DNA of 7,027 nucleotides from Chitinophaga pinensis (GTDB lineage Bacteria > Bacteroidota > Bacteroidia > SXHM01): positions 1 to 7,027 of the forward strand of contig CAMDBK010000164.1 of assembly GCA_945889235.1 (NCBI GenBank). The letters run 5' to 3'. This document shows positions 5,026 to 7,027 of this stretch, piece by piece. Numbering within the stretch: the stretch's first letter is position 1; every line of letters begins with the position of its first letter. Both the position numbers and the translations under genes were made by a program. Under the pieces are notes generated by a model. The model made no database searches, was not told where the DNA came from, and was given only the letters and a program-made list of their open reading frames with translations.

Positions 5026-7027
5026 ATGAAATACCTGAAGTTTTTTATTTCACTTGCGGTTTCATTTCTTCTTGTGTTCGCCCTGAATACGAAAATTGCT
5101 GTGCTCCCTCCAGTCGGAAAATTTATTGACCCCGTAAACGGCTTCTGGCAAAATGCAGAAAAACCGGAACCTGAAATTTCTTCAGAGTTGAAATTAAATG
5201 TTCATACCACTTCAAAAATAATTTATGATGAACGGTTAGTGCCTCACGTTTTTGCTCAAAATCTGCACGACCTTTATTATTTGCAGGGTTATGTAACAGC
5301 AAGTAATCGCCTGTGGCAAATGGAGTTTCAGACACATGCGGCAGCAGGAAGAATTTCGGAAATAATAGGAGCAAAAGCAATTTCGTATGACCGCGAACAA
5401 CGCAGAATAGGAATGTTATTTTCTGCTGAAAATGCTGTACAGGTTTTTGAAACCGATACGCTTGCCAAACAAATTATGGAGGCTTATTCAGAAGGTGTAA
5501 ATGCCTACATCAATTCGCTGACAGAAAAAACGTTGCCGCTTGAATACAAATTACTGGATTACAAGCCCGAACCATGGACACCTCTGAAAAGCGCGATATT
5601 GCTAAAGTTTATGGCAAAAATGCTTACTGCCAATGAACGTGATTTTGAAAATACCAACATGATTAACTTGATCGGAAAAGAAAAATTTGATTTACTGTTT
5701 CCTGATTTTTTTCCGGGCACCGACCCGATTGTTCCGCGCGGAACTAAATTTGATTCTGTTTCAGTTCATGTTGATACAGGCAAAGTTTTTACCAGTGGAA
5801 AACAAACTGCTTATGCGCCAATTGAACAGCCCGAAGATTTTGTAGGCAGCAATAACTGGGCGGTTTCAGGAACAAAAACAACAACCGGAAAACCTATTCT
5901 TTGCAACGACCCGCATTTGAAATTAAGCCTGCCTTCCATCTGGTATGAAGTGCAGTTAAATGCTCCGGGTGTTAATGTTTACGGGGTTTCGCTGCCGGGT
6001 TCACCTAACGTGATTATTGGCTTTAATGATTCCGTGGCGTGGGGTGTAACCAACGCATCTGTTGATGTACGTGACTGGTATGAAATCACTTTTAAAGATG
6101 ATTCAAAAAAGCAATATTTGTTTAACAAAAAATGGCTGAACACCACTGCGCGCATTGAAGAAATAAAAGTGCGCGGAGGAAAAACATATTTCGATACTGT
6201 TTTTTACACACATCTTGGACCTGTTGTTTATGAGGGTAATTTCAATGAAAGCGGAACTAAACAACAAAATCTTGCGCTCAAGTGGACTGCCCACTCCCCT
6301 TCCAATGAGCTAACAACTTTTTATTTACTCAACCGAGCAAAAAATTATTCTGATTATGAAACTGCGTTGACATTTTATCAATGTCCCGGACAAAATTTTG
6401 TTTTTGCCGATGCACAAAACGATATTGCCATCTGGCAGCAGGGAAGGTTTCCGGCACGATGGAAAGAGCAGGGAAAATTTATTATGGATGGAAGTGTAAA
6501 AGAAAATGAATGGCAAGCCATTATTCCACAAAAACAAAATCCGCATGTAAAAAATCCTGAGCGCGGATTTGTTAGTTCAGCTAATCAGCATGGTGTGGAT
6601 GAGACTTATCCGTATTACTATTTAGGAGTTTTTGAACACTACCGCAACCGCAGAATTAATAATGAACTCACAAGGATGAATAAAATTTCTGCTGACAGCA
6701 TGAAAGCGCTGCAAACCGATCATTATAATTTGCTGGCTGCGGAAAATCTTCCGCAGATGCTGGACTATGTTATGAAAAATGAACTGAAAAATGATTCAGT
6801 GGAAAAATTAGTGCTGGATGTTTTAAAAAACTGGAATTATAGAAATGAAGCGCAAATGATAGCACCCACAGCGTTTGAACTTTGGTGGAAACAATATGAA
6901 ACTTTTGTGTGGGATGAGTTTGAAGATAAACCGTATAAATTAAAACTGCCACATCCTTCAACAACGTTAAGACTGATGAAAGAAGACCCGAACAATAAAT
7001 TGTTTCTGCATCTGACTACAAAAGACA
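5026..7027 (+). CDS. Penicillin-acylase-family Ntn hydrolase (C-terminus outside window)
   Basis: An amide hydrolase precursor, 667 codons present; the family usually runs to about 780-800, so roughly 120 residues are missing. An N-terminal hydrophobic helix (about 5-20) directs it across the inner membrane; no clear cleavage site is seen, so it may stay anchored. The alpha-subunit region carries LQGYVTASNRLWQMEF (86-101) and YSEGVNAYI (154-162). Autocleavage is expected before Ser275 in GSNNWAVSG, making Ser275 the catalytic N-terminus of the beta subunit. Counting from it, beta-23 is His (His297), beta-70 is Ala, Asp lies at beta-73 and beta-76 where penicillin G acylase binds calcium, and Asn520 (beta-246, in SSANQ) fits the oxyanion Asn. 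Glu156 fits the alpha-subunit calcium ligand. ATG 5026 is nine bases after the esterase stop with no terminator between, implying co-transcription. Substrate (beta-lactam, acyl-homoserine lactone, peptide or other amide) cannot be told. Confidence 0.93.
   Translation, partial: MKYLKFFISLAVSFLLVFALNTKIAVLPPVGKFIDPVNGFWQNAEKPEPEISSELKLNVHTTSKIIYDERLVPHVFAQNLHDLYYLQGYVTASNRLWQMEFQTHAAAGRISEIIGAKAISYDREQRRIGMLFSAENAVQVFETDTLAKQIMEAYSEGVNAYINSLTEKTLPLEYKLLDYKPEPWTPLKSAILLKFMAKMLTANERDFENTNMINLIGKEKFDLLFPDFFPGTDPIVPRGTKFDSVSVHVDTGKVFTSGKQTAYAPIEQPEDFVGSNNWAVSGTKTTTGKPILCNDPHLKLSLPSIWYEVQLNAPGVNVYGVSLPGSPNVIIGFNDSVAWGVTNASVDVRDWYEITFKDDSKKQYLFNKKWLNTTARIEEIKVRGGKTYFDTVFYTHLGPVVYEGNFNESGTKQQNLALKWTAHSPSNELTTFYLLNRAKNYSDYETALTFYQCPGQNFVFADAQNDIAIWQQGRFPARWKEQGKFIMDGSVKENEWQAIIPQKQNPHVKNPERGFVSSANQHGVDETYPYYYLGVFEHYRNRRINNELTRMNKISADSMKALQTDHYNLLAAENLPQMLDYVMKNELKNDSVEKLVLDVLKNWNYRNEAQMIAPTAFELWWKQYETFVWDEFEDKPYKLKLPHPSTTLRLMKEDPNNKLFLHLTTKD

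Noticed and set aside
5005..5030. Terminator or ribosome binding site between the esterase and acylase genes
   Set aside because: The nine-base gap has no hairpin, T-run or Shine-Dalgarno match.

Overview
The window looks like ordinary chromosomal DNA from a member of the Bacteroidota. The evidence is an AT-rich base composition, start codons without clear Shine-Dalgarno sequences, and a gene type very common in that phylum: a periplasmic two-component-regulator propeller and Y_Y_Y sensor joined through one membrane segment and a coiled coil to a SpoIIE-type (PP2C) phosphatase. I cannot name the genus.

The layout is two divergent gene pairs around one 168-base intergenic region (3949-4116). 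To the left, on the minus strand, are a 350-residue secreted protein of unknown function (3948 to 2896) and the large sensor phosphatase (2899 to beyond base 1, C-terminus outside the window). Their stop and start codons overlap as GTGA, so they are very likely one translationally coupled operon. To the right, on the plus strand, are an alpha/beta hydrolase of the hormone-sensitive-lipase type (4117-5016) and, after nine bases, a penicillin-acylase-family Ntn hydrolase (5026 to beyond 7027, C-terminus outside the window). No RNA gene, mobile element, CRISPR array or long intergenic stretch is visible. Apart from 3949-4116 and 5017-5025 every base is coding.

In the left operon, the sensor would read a periplasmic signal with two seven-bladed propellers (14 repeat motifs counted) and change a cytoplasmic phosphatase acting on an unseen partner, probably an anti-sigma-factor-antagonist type protein. 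The secreted partner, which has four mature cysteines and a DxDxDG loop, is the least explained item here and may take part in sensing. The right operon combines an esterase with an amide hydrolase; their substrates cannot be read from the sequence.

The most unusual non-protein signal is an intrinsic-terminator-like hairpin with a U-rich tail. It lies inside the signal-peptide codons of the sensor phosphatase, just after the coupled start, and is preceded by a smaller hairpin. This could make expression of the sensor depend on translation of the secreted-protein gene. That idea is an inference. Nothing in the window is clearly a new defence or mobile system.
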